Shown: piece after piece, positions 63,266 through 64,000 of the stretch
Layout of the letters: each line of letters starts with the position of its first letter
Position numbering within the stretch: the first letter of the stretch is position 1
Assembly: GCF_030435705.1 (NCBI RefSeq)
Contig: NZ_CP129382.1
Coordinates: 620,001 to 684,000 of the forward strand
Direction: 5' to 3'
DNA length: 64,000 nucleotides
DNA from: Rhizobium sp. SSA_523
GTDB taxonomy: Bacteria > Pseudomonadota > Alphaproteobacteria > Rhizobiales > Rhizobiaceae
Translations under genes and position numbers: made by a program
Notes under the pieces: generated by a model
The model's input: the letters and a program-made list of their open reading frames with translations, nothing else
Told to the model about the DNA's origin: nothing
Database searches by the model: none

Positions 63266-63721
63266 TTGATCGCTTTTACCAAAACTTTGTCCGCCGGTGC
63301 TCTCAGCGCCGTGATGTTTGTCACGTCTCTGGTTCCGGCCGGTGCCGTCATGATGCCCTCGGTGAATGCGCCGCAGGTCTCTGCGGCAACGGAGGTGCAG
63401 TTCCGGCGGGACAATCGGCATGACCGCCGCGTGGAACGCCACCGCGATGACCGTCGCGGCTTTTATCACGGTCACAGAGGGTCGCGCGAATATCGCAAGG
63501 GCTATCGGCGCCACAGTGACGGCTGGTGGTATCCGCTGGCGGCATTCGGCGCCGGTGTTGTGATCGGCGGCGCGTTGAACGGTCAGCCGGCGCAGGGCAG
63601 ATCCCTGTCCAGCCGCCACGTGCAATGGTGCTCGAGCCAGTACAGGACCTATCGCGCCTCGGATGATACCTATGTGCCGCGCGTGGGTGTCAGGGCCCGG
63701 TGCAACTCGCCCTACAACTAA
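63266..63721 (+). CDS. BA14K-family exported protein
   Basis: The 151-residue precursor starts at a TTG (63266) with AAGGAG in front (MIAFTKTLSAGALSAVMFVTS...), a signal peptide ending near VSAA. A histidine- and arginine-rich middle (RRDNRHDRRVERHRDDRRGFYHGHRG) is followed by a hydrophobic glycine segment and the BA14K C-terminus HVQWCSSQYRTYRASDDTYVPRVGVRARCNSPY with two cysteines. BA14K of Brucella is an immunoreactive, lectin-like protein. A terminator follows. Confidence 0.88.
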   Translation: MIAFTKTLSAGALSAVMFVTSLVPAGAVMMPSVNAPQVSAATEVQFRRDNRHDRRVERHRDDRRGFYHGHRGSREYRKGYRRHSDGWWYPLAAFGAGVVIGGALNGQPAQGRSLSSRHVQWCSSQYRTYRASDDTYVPRVGVRARCNSPYN

Positions 63722-63753
63722 AACGAAAGATCTCTTCATCTTTCCCGAAGGAG

Positions 63754-63776
63754 CTCCGCCAGCAATGGCGGAGTTT
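63754..63776 (+). terminator. Terminator after the BA14K gene
   Basis: CTCCGCCA pairs with TGGCGGAG around GCAA and is followed by TTT. It separates the BA14K gene from the convergent gene at the right edge. Confidence 0.75.
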
Positions 63777-63813
63777 CCGTTTGATCCGGTGATTTCCCGC
63801 TGGAGCCGAATTC

Positions 63814-64000
63814 TCAGTGCGCGCCGGGCTTTGCATCCTTGCCGCCGCCTTTGATGGCGCGCCAGGCGGGCGAGACCACATAGGCGGCGATCGGGATCAG
63901 AAATGCGCCGATCGCCAATCCGACGATGCCGTAGCCTGCCGATTCGACCAGCCATGCCAGCACCGCCGAGAGACCGGGAACGGCATGGGCGGCGGATTCC
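63814..64000 (-). CDS. DUF808 family membrane protein, C-terminal part only
   Basis: The gene runs off the right edge; only the last 62 codons are visible. They read ESAAHAVPGLSAVLAWLVESAGYGIVGLAIGAFLIPIAAYVV and end SPAWRAIKGGGKDAKPGAH. The first half matches the C-terminus of DUF808 (YedI-like) inner-membrane proteins (SAAHAVPG...L.WLVE...G..GL..GA). The rest of the gene and its start are outside the window. Confidence 0.75.
   Translation of the reverse strand, partial: ESAAHAVPGLSAVLAWLVESAGYGIVGLAIGAFLIPIAAYVVSPAWRAIKGGGKDAKPGAH

Noticed and set aside
1..64000. CRISPR array
   Set aside because: No series of short regularly spaced repeats was seen; the only repeats are the ones listed.

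Overview
The window is a chromosomal segment of an alphaproteobacterium, most probably of the Rhizobiaceae (Rhizobium/Agrobacterium/Neorhizobium type). I infer this from the ribosomal proteins and RpoA, a short tail-less second FtsZ, a B12-dependent class II ribonucleotide reductase, ExoD, a BA14K-family protein, MsrPQ, and promoter motifs typical of rhizobia (EcfG-type GGAAC-N16/17-GTT, a direct-repeat GTTC-N7-GTTC LexA box, NrdR boxes). Species cannot be set without a search. No integrase, transposase or CRISPR array was seen.

Layout. 1-9.4 kb: the distal spc and alpha ribosomal operons (rplN to rplO, secY, adk, rpsM, rpsK, rpoA, rplQ), with two terminator-like hairpins inside the run. 9.4-13.1 kb: an ECF42-type sigma factor with its DGPF-family partner, then msrP-msrQ for periplasmic methionine sulfoxide repair. 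13.4-22 kb: ilvD, small secreted proteins, a DegP/Q-type protease overlapping rarA, a DUF1883 protein, a candidate stress-induced small RNA, a cytochrome c and an outer-membrane barrel. 22-25.9 kb is the most disturbed stretch: the short ftsZ paralogue, a secreted phosphoesterase followed by a second copy of the last 56 bases of ftsZ, then two copies of a roughly 490-base structured non-coding repeat ending at a small membrane-protein gene. 25.9-42.7 kb: a GH13 trehalose-synthase-like enzyme, nrdJ under a pair of NrdR boxes, a chemoreceptor, gpt, a universal stress protein, a CinA-like protein, wrbA, a single-domain response regulator, tRNA-Leu abutting trkH, ilvA and hlyU. 42.8-50.5 kb: a large ammonium-transporter/PAS/GGDEF/EAL fusion, azoR with a divergent LysR regulator, and two convergent Crp/Fnr paralogues. 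50.7-58.7 kb: cpdB, an Lrp-type regulator divergent from alanine dehydrogenase, and a cysK-alaX-sseA::GNAT cluster. 59-64 kb: many very small genes plus tRNA-Asn, exoD, a BA14K protein and the end of a DUF808 gene.

How it works together. The first 9 kb is translation, secretion and transcription machinery. Much of the rest concerns stress and nutrient status. Six EcfG-type (general stress response) promoter matches sit at the right distance and orientation in front of small genes or a candidate RNA. A LexA box precedes an unannotated 57-residue gene. The Amt fusion could link ammonium supply to cyclic-di-GMP. The main candidates for something new are the structured repeat at 24.4-25.4 kb, the EcfG-type small RNA at about 20.3 kb, and the EcfG and SOS small-gene set at 59-63 kb.
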